Part shown: positions 15,285 to 22,366 of the stretch, piece by piece | How positions within the stretch are numbered: the stretch's first letter is position 1 | Layout of the letters: each line of letters starts with the position of its first letter | Assembly (NCBI GenBank): GCA_041676645.1 | Contig: JBAYRO010000014.1 | Coordinates: forward strand, 1 to 51,532 | From: JAMLIN01 sp041676645 | GTDB taxonomy: Bacteria > Pseudomonadota > Gammaproteobacteria > Burkholderiales > Burkholderiaceae_E | Reading direction: 5' to 3' | Length of the DNA: 51,532 bases | Program-made: the position numbers and the translations under genes | The notes under the pieces: generated by a model | Told to the model about the DNA's origin: nothing | Seen by the model: only the letters and a program-made list of their open reading frames with translations | The model's database searches: none

Positions 15285-15302
15285 ATCCTGTGCTTGCAGG
15301 AT
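15285..15302. promoter_or_regulatory. Inverted repeat upstream of fccAB, possible operator
   Basis: ATCCTG-N6-CAGGAT forms a perfect 6-bp dyad about 80 nt upstream of fccA. On the minus strand its distal arm overlaps a TTTATCCT stretch that could act as a -10. No regulator gene is adjacent. It may bind a sulfur-responsive repressor; this is inference only. Confidence 0.3.
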
Positions 15303-15388
15303 AAACGAAGCCGGGCGCCCGCGTCGATCCTGAGGCGGCATCCCATCCGGCCGATTCGGTCCGCCGGCCCGCGCCGGCGGACCGATCC

Positions 15389-15844
15389 TCAGGCGTAGCG
15401 CCGGCTGATCGCTTCGGCGACGCAGGCGGGTTTCTCGCTGCCCTCGAGCTCGATCACGACGCTGGTGGTCACCTGGGCGCCGTTGTTGGGCAGCGGCTCG
15501 AAGGCCGCCAGGGTCGAGCGGGCCCGCACCCGGCTGCCGGCGCGCACCGGCGCGGTGAAGCGCACCCGGTTGAGGCCGTAGTTGACGCCCATCTTCTGGT
15601 CATGGATCTTGACCGCATCGCCGGCAAGCTTGGGCAGCAGCGACAGGGTCAGGAAACCGTGGGCGATGGTCGCGCCAAAGGGGCCCTTGGCGGCACGTTC
15701 GGGATCGACATGGATCCACTGGTGGTCGCCGGTGGCATCGGCGAACAGGTCGATCATCGACTGGGTGACGACCATCCACTCACTGGTGCCGAGTTCTTCG
15801 CCGACATGATTGCTCATTTCGGCGAGGGTCTGGAATTCGCGCAT
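15389..15844 (-). CDS. MaoC-like (R)-specific enoyl-CoA hydratase
   Basis: 151-aa hot-dog-fold protein of the MaoC/PhaJ group, hydrating trans-2-enoyl-CoA to (R)-3-hydroxyacyl-CoA. The hydratase-2 active site Asp40...His45 is seen in ATGDHQWIHVDPERA, followed by GPFGATIAHGFLTLSLLP. The C-terminal strand set (VRFTAPVRAGSRVRARSTL) is standard. ATG at 15844 is preceded by AAGGAGACAG. It is a lone gene between fccAB and ppk2. The natural acyl chain is unknown; it could supply PHA precursors or serve beta-oxidation. Confidence 0.85.
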   Translation of the reverse strand: MREFQTLAEMSNHVGEELGTSEWMVVTQSMIDLFADATGDHQWIHVDPERAAKGPFGATIAHGFLTLSLLPKLAGDAVKIHDQKMGVNYGLNRVRFTAPVRAGSRVRARSTLAAFEPLPNNGAQVTTSVVIELEGSEKPACVAEAISRRYA

Positions 15845-15960
15845 TTCACTGTCTCCTTGTGGATTTCGGGCGCAGGCATTATGACCGATTCACCCGGACC
15901 ACCCTTGCGCGAAGCTTCGCCGCGCCCCGTGGCGCCATGCGCTTGCCTTTCCAGTCCGGA

Positions 15961-16764
15961 TTACTCGAGCTTGATCTTCTTCGGATCGAAGTCCGGCTCC
16001 GGATACTGGGGATCGAGGCGGCGCACCGTGTCCACGATGATCGACATCACCGCGTAGTCGCGATACCACTTGCGATTGGCGGGAATGATGTACCAGGGCG
16101 CGAAGGGCCGGCTGGTCTCGCGGATCGCATCGGCGTAGGCGGCCATGTAGTCGTTCCAGAGCTTGCGCTGCTCGATGTCGTGCGGCTGGAACTTCCAGTG
16201 CTTGTCGGGTTCGTCGAGCCGGTCCTGCAGGCGCTCGCGCTGTTCCTCGCGATCGATGTGGAGGTAGAACTTGAGGATCGTGGTGCCCTCGTCGGACAGC
16301 ATGCGCTCGAAGCCGCGGATATGCTCGTAGCGGCGCCGCCAGACCGGCTCGGGAAACAGCTTGTTGGTGCGCACCACGAGGACATCCTCGTAGTGCGAGC
16401 GATTGAAGATCACGATCTGGCCACGCGCCGGCGTCTGCGGATGGACCCGCCAGAGATAGTCGTGGGCGAGTTCGTTGTCGCTGGGACTGGCAAAGCGTGC
16501 CATCCGGATGCCCGCCGGGTTCACTCCGGAGAACACCCGGCGAATGGTGCTGTCCTTGCCGCCGGTATCCATCGCCTGGAACACGATCAGCAGGGCATGG
16601 CGACCCTGCGCATGCAGCCGGTCCTGCAGGGAGATCAGCTCGTCGCGCAGATCGTCGGTCGCCTTGCGCGCATCGTCGCTGTCGCCATCGAAGCCCGGCG
16701 TTGCATCGGCGGGCAGGTCGTCCAGGGAATTGTCGTCTTCGAGTTCAAGCCAGCACTTCTTCAT
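15961..16764 (-). CDS. Polyphosphate kinase 2 family protein
   Basis: 267-aa PPK2 enzyme, transferring phosphate between polyphosphate and nucleotides. The P-loop-like Walker A is FQAMDTGGKDSTI (about 62-74), then the lid region VFSGVNPAGIRMARFASPS, and Walker B FNRSHYEDVLVVRT (about 118-131). It is a single-domain form with VFSGVNP after the P-loop, which I associate with the class that phosphorylates AMP and/or ADP; the exact class is not certain. The ATG at 16764 is chosen because GGAG lies 6 nt upstream; earlier in-frame codons are out of place. Confidence 0.88.
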   Translation of the reverse strand: MKKCWLELEDDNSLDDLPADATPGFDGDSDDARKATDDLRDELISLQDRLHAQGRHALLIVFQAMDTGGKDSTIRRVFSGVNPAGIRMARFASPSDNELAHDYLWRVHPQTPARGQIVIFNRSHYEDVLVVRTNKLFPEPVWRRRYEHIRGFERMLSDEGTTILKFYLHIDREEQRERLQDRLDEPDKHWKFQPHDIEQRKLWNDYMAAYADAIRETSRPFAPWYIIPANRKWYRDYAVMSIIVDTVRRLDPQYPEPDFDPKKIKLE

Positions 16765-16888
16765 GAGCGTCTCCACGGATCCGGCCGAAATCGGCCCCTC
16801 GACCCGAGTGTAGCGCCCCGCGTCGGAAGGGCTTCGCGCCGTCCGGCGACGGAGTCGCGCCGCCGGCCGATATTGGTGACAATCGGGC

Positions 16889-17734
16889 ATGAGCCATTCC
16901 ATCCGCAGCGACTTCATCCGCATCGCAGGCGGGCTCGACATCGAGCTGCGTCGTATCGCTTCGCCTTCCGATGGCGAGCCGGCCGACGCAGCGCCCACCC
17001 TGGTATTCCTGCACGAAGGCCTGGGCTGCGTCGCCATGTGGCGCGACTTCCCGGATCGGGTCGCCGCCGCCCTGGGCTGGCCGGCGATCGTCCATTCGCG
17101 CGCTGGATACGGTCGGTCCACGCCATGGGCAGCCCCGCCGTCGGCGGACTTCATGCATCGGGCCGCGCGCGAGGAACTGCCGCGCGTTCTCGCTGCGCTC
17201 GACATCGAACGACCGGTGCTCATCGGCCACAGCGACGGCGGCTCGATCGCCCTGATCGCCGCGGCCGAAACGGTGGCGGCGCGCGCGGTCGTGACGATCG
17301 CCCCCCATGTCTTCGTCGAGGCCGTCACCATCGAAGCCATCGCCCAGACCCGCAAGGCATGGCACACCGAAGGCCTCGCCGCCCGGCTCGGGCGCTACCA
17401 TGCCGACCCGGCCGCCACCTTCGACGGCTGGACCGGCGTGTGGCTGTCGGAGGAATTCGCCGACTGGAACATCGAGTCCTGCCTGCCCGCCATCGAATGC
17501 CCGGTGCTCGCCATCCAGGGCGATGCCGACCAGTACGGCAGCCTCGAGCAGGTACACCGGATCGGCCGCGGCGTGACCGACGGCAAGGTCGTCGAGCTTC
17601 CGGGCAGCGGACACAGTCCGCACCTGGACGCACCCGACGCCACCGCCGCCGCGATCATCGGCTTCCTGCGGACCCGGCTCGGGAGCGAGCCCGCAGGCCA
17701 GGGACAGGTTTTCACCAGGACCGACATCGGCTGA
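16889..17734 (+). CDS. Alpha/beta hydrolase
   Basis: 281-aa alpha/beta-hydrolase-fold protein. The oxyanion/HG-type motif is FLHEGLG, the nucleophile elbow GHSDGG (Ser115), the acid is probably the Asp in AIQGDADQYG, and the His is in GSGHSPHLD. A complete catalytic triad suggests an active hydrolase, but ester, lactone, C-C bond or other substrates cannot be separated. It diverges from ppk2 with 124 nt between starts. There is no signal peptide, so it is cytosolic. Confidence 0.85.
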   Translation: MSHSIRSDFIRIAGGLDIELRRIASPSDGEPADAAPTLVFLHEGLGCVAMWRDFPDRVAAALGWPAIVHSRAGYGRSTPWAAPPSADFMHRAAREELPRVLAALDIERPVLIGHSDGGSIALIAAAETVAARAVVTIAPHVFVEAVTIEAIAQTRKAWHTEGLAARLGRYHADPAATFDGWTGVWLSEEFADWNIESCLPAIECPVLAIQGDADQYGSLEQVHRIGRGVTDGKVVELPGSGHSPHLDAPDATAAAIIGFLRTRLGSEPAGQGQVFTRTDIG

Positions 17735-17775
17735 CCGCGGGACTCGGGCGCCGTCCAGCCTGATCGTCGTCATGC

Positions 17776-17815
17776 TTGCCATTGGGCAGCGCCACATGAT
17801 ATACATATCGCATAT
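17776..17815 (+). promoter_or_regulatory. vapBC promoter with overlapping palindromes
   Basis: TTGCCA (17776-17781) and TATACA (17800-17805) are 18 nt apart. GATATACATATC (17798-17809) and ATATCGCATAT (17805-17815) are overlapping palindromes covering the -10. That layout suits autorepression by the ribbon-helix-helix antitoxin encoded from 17830. Confidence 0.5.
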
Positions 17816-17829
17816 CAATGGAGCCTGTC

Positions 17830-18045
17830 ATGCGAGCCTTGGTCGACATGAACGATGCGCAGGTCGAAGCTCTGGATACCCTTGCCAAGCGGATGCGCCA
17901 GTCCCGCGCAGCCCTCATCCGGGCGGCGATAGACGACTATCTCCATCGCCATCACCGCGAACAGGTGGAGGACGGCTTCGGCTTGTGGGGTGAGCGCAAG
18001 ATCGATGGTCTAGCCTATCAGGAGAAGGCGCGCAGCGAATGGTAG
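17830..18045 (+). CDS. Ribbon-helix-helix antitoxin (VapB-like)
   Basis: 71-aa CopG-type antitoxin. The N-terminal strand MRALVDMNDAQVEALDTLA and helices QSRAALIRAAIDDYLHRH form the ribbon-helix-helix DNA-binding domain. The acidic/aromatic C-terminal part (DGFGLWGERKIDG) should bind and neutralise the toxin. GGAG 7 nt upstream selects the ATG at 17830 over one at 17818. It overlaps the toxin gene by 7 nt, indicating translational coupling. It represses its own promoter by inference from the palindromes there. Confidence 0.8.
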   Translation: MRALVDMNDAQVEALDTLAKRMRQSRAALIRAAIDDYLHRHHREQVEDGFGLWGERKIDGLAYQEKARSEW

Positions 18046-18404
18046 GCGCACTTTTCGACACCAACATCCTCATCGACCATCTGAACGCCATCCCCGAGGC
18101 CCGAAACGAAATCGGGCGCTTCGAGAACAGGGCCGTCAGCATCATCACCTGGATGGAGGTGATGGTCGGAGCGAGCGCCGATCTGGTCGAGCCGACCCGG
18201 CTTTTTCTCGAAGGCTTTGAAGTCATCGCCCTGGACGACGAGATAGCCAACCGTGCCGTAGCGCTGCGACGCGCGTATCGCATCAAACTGCCCGACGCGG
18301 TGATCTGGGCGACCGCCCAGACCACCGGACGCTTGCTCGTGACCCGCAACACCAGGGACTTCCCGCCCGACGATCCGGGGATACGCGAGCCTTACACCCT
18401 GTAG
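18039..18404 (+). CDS. PIN-domain toxin (VapC family)
   Basis: 121-aa PIN-domain protein. The acidic metal site is visible: Asp7 in ALFDTNILID, Glu40 in the TWMEVMVG segment, Asp in LPDAVIWATA and the late TRNTRDF. VapC toxins are Mg-dependent ribonucleases, usually cutting tRNA or rRNA loops, and are held inactive by the partner at 17830. Start ATG at 18039 lies inside the antitoxin's last codons. Its target is unknown. The pair lies between two chromosomal genes without other signs of mobility. Confidence 0.85.
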   Translation: MVGALFDTNILIDHLNAIPEARNEIGRFENRAVSIITWMEVMVGASADLVEPTRLFLEGFEVIALDDEIANRAVALRRAYRIKLPDAVIWATAQTTGRLLVTRNTRDFPPDDPGIREPYTL

Positions 18405-18469
18405 TGGTGAAAATCGCGGCAATTCCGGAAATCGCGAACCGGACACGCCAGCAGGAATAGCATCGGACG

Positions 18470-20047
18470 ATGCCTACCGACAGCCTCACCGACATGCCCA
18501 CGATCGCGACCGCAAGCGGCGAGCTCGATCCCGTCCAGTGCTACCGAGCGCTGCAGGCCCGCGATGCACGTTTCGACGGGCGCTTCTTCATCGCGGTGAC
18601 GTCCACGCGCATCTACTGCCGGCCGGTCTGCCGGGTACGGGTTCCGAAGGCGGCCAACTGCCGCTTCTTCCGGCATGCGGCGCAATGCGAACAGGCCGGC
18701 TACCGACCCTGCCTGCGCTGCCGGCCCGAACTCGCCCCGCGGGCCGAGCGCTGGTCGATCCAGGATGCCGGGGCAGTGCTCGCATCGAGCGCGGCGCGGG
18801 GGCTCGATGAGATCGATGGGATCGATGGGATCGACGATCGGGCCGATGCCCCGTGGTGGACCGGACTGGCCGAAACCCTCGGTGTGGGCGAACGCGAACT
18901 GGGGCGGCTCTTCGAGGATCGCTACGGCGTCTCGCCGCAGCAGTACATGCGAACGCGCCGGCTGCACGACGCCATGCTGCTGCTCACCGATACCCGCCTG
19001 GCCGCCGGCGAGGTCGCCGCCACGAGCGGCTTCGGCAGCCCGCGCCGCCTCAACGCCGCCTTCGTGGCGCACTACCGGATGACGCCGACCCGGCTGCGCC
19101 AGGAGCGCGCCGGCGACGGCCGGAGCAGCGTCGTGCGCCTGGGCTATCGCCCGCCCTACGACATCGACGCCATGCTCGGCTTTCTCGAACGGCGCTGCGT
19201 CGCCGGGGTCGAGACGATCACCGGCCAGGGCGCCACCCGACGCTACCTGCGCACCCTGCGCATCGAATCGGGAATTCGTCGCCGCCAGGGCTGGATCGAG
19301 GTTTCCTTCGAGCACGAGCGCAACCGGCTCGCGCTGCGCATCGACGACGGCCTGCGCGATGTCCTGCCGGCGGTGATCCGCCGGCTGCGCGCGGCCTTCG
19401 ACCTCGATGCGGACCCGGGTGCGATCGATGCCGTCCTCGCGGCCGACTTCCCCGACAGCGCCGGGCTGCGCGTACCGGGCACCGTCGACGGCTTCGAGCT
19501 CGCGGTGCGCGCGATCCTCGGCCAGCAGGTCACGGTCGCCGCCGCGCGCACGATCGCCGGACGGCTCGTCGAGCGCTTCGGCGATCCGGTCGCCACGCCA
19601 CATCCCGGCCTCGACCGGCTGTTCCCGACGCCGGCGCGGCTGGCCCGGGCGGAGCCCGACACGCTCGGCGGAATCGGCATCGTGCGCCAGCGGCAGGCGG
19701 CGATCATCGCACTGGCCCGGGCGGTCGAGGCCGGCGAGCTGCCGCTTTCACCGGCGGAGGATCCCACGACCACCATGGCCCGACTGCGCGCCCTGCCCGG
19801 CATCGGCGACTGGACGGCGCAGTACATCGCCATGCGGGCACTGCACTGGCCGGATGCCTTCCCGGCCGGCGACATCGCCCTGCAGCGCGCCCTCGGGCTG
19901 CCGAAGTCGCGCCATGCGAGCGTCGCCGCCGAGCAGGCCTCGCGAGCCTGGCGGCCCTGGCGCAGCTATGCGGTGCTGCGCGCCTGGCATGCGCCGAAAG
20001 GAACGACGACGCAGGCCATGAACCCGCGGGAGGTGGCCTCGCGATGA
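18470..20047 (+). CDS. Ada-AlkA fusion: methyl-phosphotriester sensor and 3-methyladenine DNA glycosylase
   Basis: 525-aa DNA alkylation repair protein. Residues about 20-90 are an Ada-type zinc domain with Cys50, Cys54, Cys81 and Cys84 (TRIYCRPVCRVR, CLRC). An AraC helix-turn-helix (LGVGERELGRLFEDRYGVSPQQYMRTRRL, about 138-210) follows. Then come an AlkA N-terminal domain and an HhH-GPD glycosylase domain with LPGIGDWTAQYIAMRAL and the catalytic Asp in PAGDIALQRALG. It should both sense alkylation and excise alkylated bases. A 9-nt tandem repeat lies in the linker before the AraC part. The ATG at 18470 fits the N-terminal domain. It overlaps ogt by ATGA. Confidence 0.9.
   Translation: MPTDSLTDMPTIATASGELDPVQCYRALQARDARFDGRFFIAVTSTRIYCRPVCRVRVPKAANCRFFRHAAQCEQAGYRPCLRCRPELAPRAERWSIQDAGAVLASSAARGLDEIDGIDGIDDRADAPWWTGLAETLGVGERELGRLFEDRYGVSPQQYMRTRRLHDAMLLLTDTRLAAGEVAATSGFGSPRRLNAAFVAHYRMTPTRLRQERAGDGRSSVVRLGYRPPYDIDAMLGFLERRCVAGVETITGQGATRRYLRTLRIESGIRRRQGWIEVSFEHERNRLALRIDDGLRDVLPAVIRRLRAAFDLDADPGAIDAVLAADFPDSAGLRVPGTVDGFELAVRAILGQQVTVAAARTIAGRLVERFGDPVATPHPGLDRLFPTPARLARAEPDTLGGIGIVRQRQAAIIALARAVEAGELPLSPAEDPTTTMARLRALPGIGDWTAQYIAMRALHWPDAFPAGDIALQRALGLPKSRHASVAAEQASRAWRPWRSYAVLRAWHAPKGTTTQAMNPREVASR
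18811..18837 (+). repeat. 9-nt in-frame tandem repeat (GATCGATGG)n
   Basis: Two exact copies of GATCGATGG and one degenerate copy encode the acidic EIDGIDGIDD linker between the zinc domain and the AraC region of the fusion protein. Unit length is a multiple of three, so copy changes keep frame. Confidence 0.7.
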
Positions 20048-20568
20048 GCCGAACCTGGCAGGCGCAAGCCAGCCGGCGCATCGACACCGCGCTCGGCCCG
20101 ATGCTCGTCGCGCTCGGCGTCGATGGCCTGGCCGGCCTCTGGTTCATCGACCAGCGCCACTTCCCGGAAACGACAGGCTGGCCGACGGACCGAGCCGATC
20201 CGCTGTTCGACGCGGTCGCCACCGAACTCGACGAGTACTTCCTGGGCCAACGCCGGGCATTCGGCCTGCCACTTGACCTCTCGCGTGGCACGCCGTTCCA
20301 GCAGGCGGTCTGGCGCGCCCTGCTCGCGATCCCGTACGGCTGGAGCTCGAGCTACGCCGGGATCGCCGCGAATCTGGGCAAGCCGACGGCGGCGCGGGCC
20401 GTCGGGGCCGCGGTCGGTCGCAACCCGATCGGAATCATCGTGCCCTGCCACCGCGTCTTCGGGGCGGACGGTTCACCCACCGGGTACGCCGGCGGCATCG
20501 AGCGCAAGCTCGAGCTACACCGCCTCGAGACCGGCGGCGGGTCGATCAGCGCTGCCCGGCCGGCTTGA
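20044..20568 (+). CDS. ogt: Methylated-DNA--protein-cysteine methyltransferase
   Basis: 174-aa O6-alkylguanine-DNA alkyltransferase, a suicide repair protein. The active site is IIVPCHRV with acceptor Cys135. The helix-turn-helix block TPFQQAVWRALLAIPYGWSSSYAGIA and the Arg-finger region ARAVGAAVGRNPIG are present. ATG at 20044 overlaps the stop of the Ada-AlkA gene (ATGA), so both repair proteins are made together. The 3' end overlaps the convergent DUF3617 gene by 23 nt. Confidence 0.93.
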   Translation: MSRTWQAQASRRIDTALGPMLVALGVDGLAGLWFIDQRHFPETTGWPTDRADPLFDAVATELDEYFLGQRRAFGLPLDLSRGTPFQQAVWRALLAIPYGWSSSYAGIAANLGKPTAARAVGAAVGRNPIGIIVPCHRVFGADGSPTGYAGGIERKLELHRLETGGGSISAARPA

Positions 20569-21073
20569 CGCTTCCGCAGTCCTTGCCGAGCCACTCGCCG
20601 CTGTAGTCGAACTTCATCGGCTTGTTGCCCATGGACGGGTCGGTGAACTCGCCCCAGCCCGTCCAGGCCTTGTCGCTCAGGTAGGTGACCTCACCGCGAC
20701 CGCTGCGGCCGTCCTGGCACTTCATCTGGTAGCGCCCGACGTTGCCGTCCCACTGGAGATCCTGGGTGCAGCCCTCCTCGGCCATGCCGACATCCGGGCC
20801 GCGGCTGGCCTGCTCGGGGGTGATGCAGGCGCGCACCCCCTTGCCGGCCAGCGCGATTCCCTGGCCCGCCATCATCTGCTCCATCTGCTTGCGCATCGCC
20901 GGCGGCATGTCGGCGAGTTGCTTCTGCATCTGGGCGCGCGCCGCATCGAGCTCCGGGTTGTGGACCTGCATCTCCCAAAGCCCCGGCAGCACCGCCCGCG
21001 CCTGCGCGAAGACGGCGCCCGAAACACCGAGGGCCAGGGCGGCGAGGGTCAGGCGGATCGGGTAATGCGACAT
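20546..21073 (-). CDS. DUF3617 family periplasmic protein
   Basis: 175-aa exported protein: signal peptide RLTLAALALGVSGAVFAQA, then LPGLWEMQVHNPELDAARAQMQKQLADMPPAMRKQMEQMMA, the conserved cysteine-containing VRACITPEQA, CTQDLQWDGN and YQMKCQD, and FDYSGEWLGKDCG. This pattern is the DUF3617 family, of unknown function, common in betaproteobacteria. ATG at 21073 is chosen since the signal peptide begins there. It overlaps ogt tail to tail by 23 nt. Confidence 0.85.
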   Translation of the reverse strand: MSHYPIRLTLAALALGVSGAVFAQARAVLPGLWEMQVHNPELDAARAQMQKQLADMPPAMRKQMEQMMAGQGIALAGKGVRACITPEQASRGPDVGMAEEGCTQDLQWDGNVGRYQMKCQDGRSGRGEVTYLSDKAWTGWGEFTDPSMGNKPMKFDYSGEWLGKDCGSVKPAGQR

Positions 21074-21189
21074 GATGTGGCGTCTCCGGTCACGATGGGA
21101 CCAATGGCACGAGCAACCGGCAAGGTAACACGTCGGCCGTGACGGCAACCATCATGAAGGCCGTGCAGGTGCTTGTTTCCTCAACGTTT

Positions 21190-21579
21190 TCAGGCAATCC
21201 TGGTGAACAGCGCCACGTCAGGCAAGCCCTCGAAATGGGCATCGCAGGTGAGCAGTTCAGCGCCTTGATGCCGCGCCGTCGCATAAACGATGGCATCGGC
21301 GGTGGCCAACTTGTGTTCGCGATGAAGGTCTGCCGCCAGCAGGGCAATGGCCGTATCCAGGGGTACGACGACGCACTTCTGCGTGTACGCGATCACCTGG
21401 TCGGCTTGTTCCTCGCCGAGTTCGCGAACCAGCCACTTCGACAGTTCGAGCTGCACGATGGTCGGCACGATGCAATCCGGTTTGTCCGGAAACTGCTTGC
21501 CCAGCTTCTTGCCCAGCGCGCTGCCGGTGAGCCATTCGATCCACGCCGAGGTATCGACCACGCGCAGTGGTACCGCCAT
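21190..21579 (-). CDS. PIN-domain toxin (VapC family), second copy
   Basis: 129-aa PIN-domain ribonuclease-type toxin: VVDTSAWIEWLTG with the first Asp, IVQLELSKWLV with the Glu, LATADAIVYATA and LLTCDAHF with the remaining acidic positions. ATG at 21579 overlaps the last base of the antitoxin stop (TGATG). Not closely alike to the VapC at 18039, so it is an independent acquisition. It lies in a stretch with decayed mobile sequences. Confidence 0.87.
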   Translation of the reverse strand: MAVPLRVVDTSAWIEWLTGSALGKKLGKQFPDKPDCIVPTIVQLELSKWLVRELGEEQADQVIAYTQKCVVVPLDTAIALLAADLHREHKLATADAIVYATARHQGAELLTCDAHFEGLPDVALFTRIA

Positions 21580-21791
21580 CAGTAACGGTCCTTGCGGTCG
21601 CGGTAGCCGCCGGTGCAAGCACCCTTGGCGATACCGGCCAACTGGTCCAGTTCAGGCACTGGCATCACCAATACGCCCTTGCCCTTGGGAATGAACACGA
21701 ATTCCTGTCCGGCCTCCCAGCGCTGTTTCTCGCGCACGGCCTTGGGAATGGAAATCTGGAACTTGCTGGATAGAGTGGCGGTAGCCGTCAT
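21579..21791 (-). CDS. AbrB/SpoVT-type antitoxin (VapB)
   Basis: 70-aa swapped-hairpin AbrB-type antitoxin: ATATLSSKFQISIPKAVREKQRWEAGQEFVFIPKGKGVLVMPVP. It neutralises the VapC downstream and should bind the inverted repeat at 21806-21841. An ATG at 21866 is in frame but would cover that operator, so 21791 is taken as the start. Confidence 0.85.
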   Translation of the reverse strand: MTATATLSSKFQISIPKAVREKQRWEAGQEFVFIPKGKGVLVMPVPELDQLAGIAKGACTGGYRDRKDRY

Positions 21792-21805
21792 TGTCGTACC
21801 TTCAT

Positions 21806-21841
21806 GGAATCGATATGATTTTGGTAAGAATATACGATTCC
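21806..21841 (-). promoter_or_regulatory. Inverted repeat before vapBC
   Basis: GGAATCGATAT at 21806-21816 and ATATACGATTCC at 21830-21841 are mirror arms with a single bulged base and an AT-rich spacer. It lies 15 nt upstream of the antitoxin start. Likely antitoxin operator; a -10-like TATATT occurs within it on the minus strand. Confidence 0.5.
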
Positions 21842-21894
21842 GTCCTGGCGGACCATCCGCCTTCATCCGACACCTGTTCCCCGCTCCCGTCGCC

Positions 21895-22053
21895 GCCCGC
21901 CCGAAAGTGCTGGCGCAGCAGTCCGTTCGTGTTCTCGTTGCTGCCGCGCTGCCAAGGACTTCGCGGATCGCAGAAGTAGATGGCCAGTCCCGTTTCGCTC
22001 TTCAGCGGTACATGTTGGGCCATCTCCGCACCTTGGTCCGGGCAAGAAACCGG
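21895..22053 (-). pseudogene. IS30-family transposase remnant
   Basis: Translation around 22047-21895 gives DQGAEMAQH, LKSETGLAIYFCDPRSPWQRG and SNENTNGLLRQ. These are the conserved end of the DDE domain of IS30 transposases, including the catalytic Glu in SNENTNG. Upstream the frame is closed by a stop (TGA at about 22060) and nothing earlier of the enzyme is visible; downstream the match fades after LLRQ. No terminal inverted repeats were recognised. It is a dead fragment. Confidence 0.8.
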
Positions 22054-22112
22054 TCACGCCGCATCTTGCACATCCTTGGAAGCTACCGGCCCGAAACGGC
22101 GTGATCAGAACG

Positions 22113-22349
22113 CTACTCCTTGAAGGCCAACTCTCGACGGCCAGAAAACGCAGGTGCGCTAACGACGATCAACAACAGCAGCGCCGCGCCGAGTAGACCC
22201 GCTGACAATGGTGTCGAAACGAATGTCGTCCAATCTCCGTCGCAGAACAGGTCATGGTTACTGGCCGCGGCGGCTTCTTTGGACCCGCGGGCTATTGCAC
22301 TCGCGAGTTTGCAAGCAAGGTCGGGCTTCGCCACACAGTGGCACGCCAC
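22113..22349 (-). pseudogene. Probable C-terminal remnant of a TctA-type permease, or small membrane protein
   Basis: A 78-codon frame from a GTG at 22349, behind AAGG, encodes a mostly polar N-part and then GDWTTFVSTPLSAGLLGAALLLLIVVS and RRELAFKE. The GDW-TxF-xxPLSA block, one transmembrane segment and charged end resemble the C-terminus of tripartite tricarboxylate transporter permeases (TctA). That suggests a decayed gene rather than a real small protein; I recognise this from memory only. It starts 18 nt after the tsaC stop and is next to the IS30 remnant. An intact one-helix protein is the alternative. Confidence 0.45.
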
Positions 22350-22366
22350 TTAGTTGCCTTGCGCCG

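Noticed and set aside
17818..17829. Earlier ATG for the antitoxin at 17818
   Set aside because: GGAG is placed for the ATG at 17830, and the CopG fold starts there.
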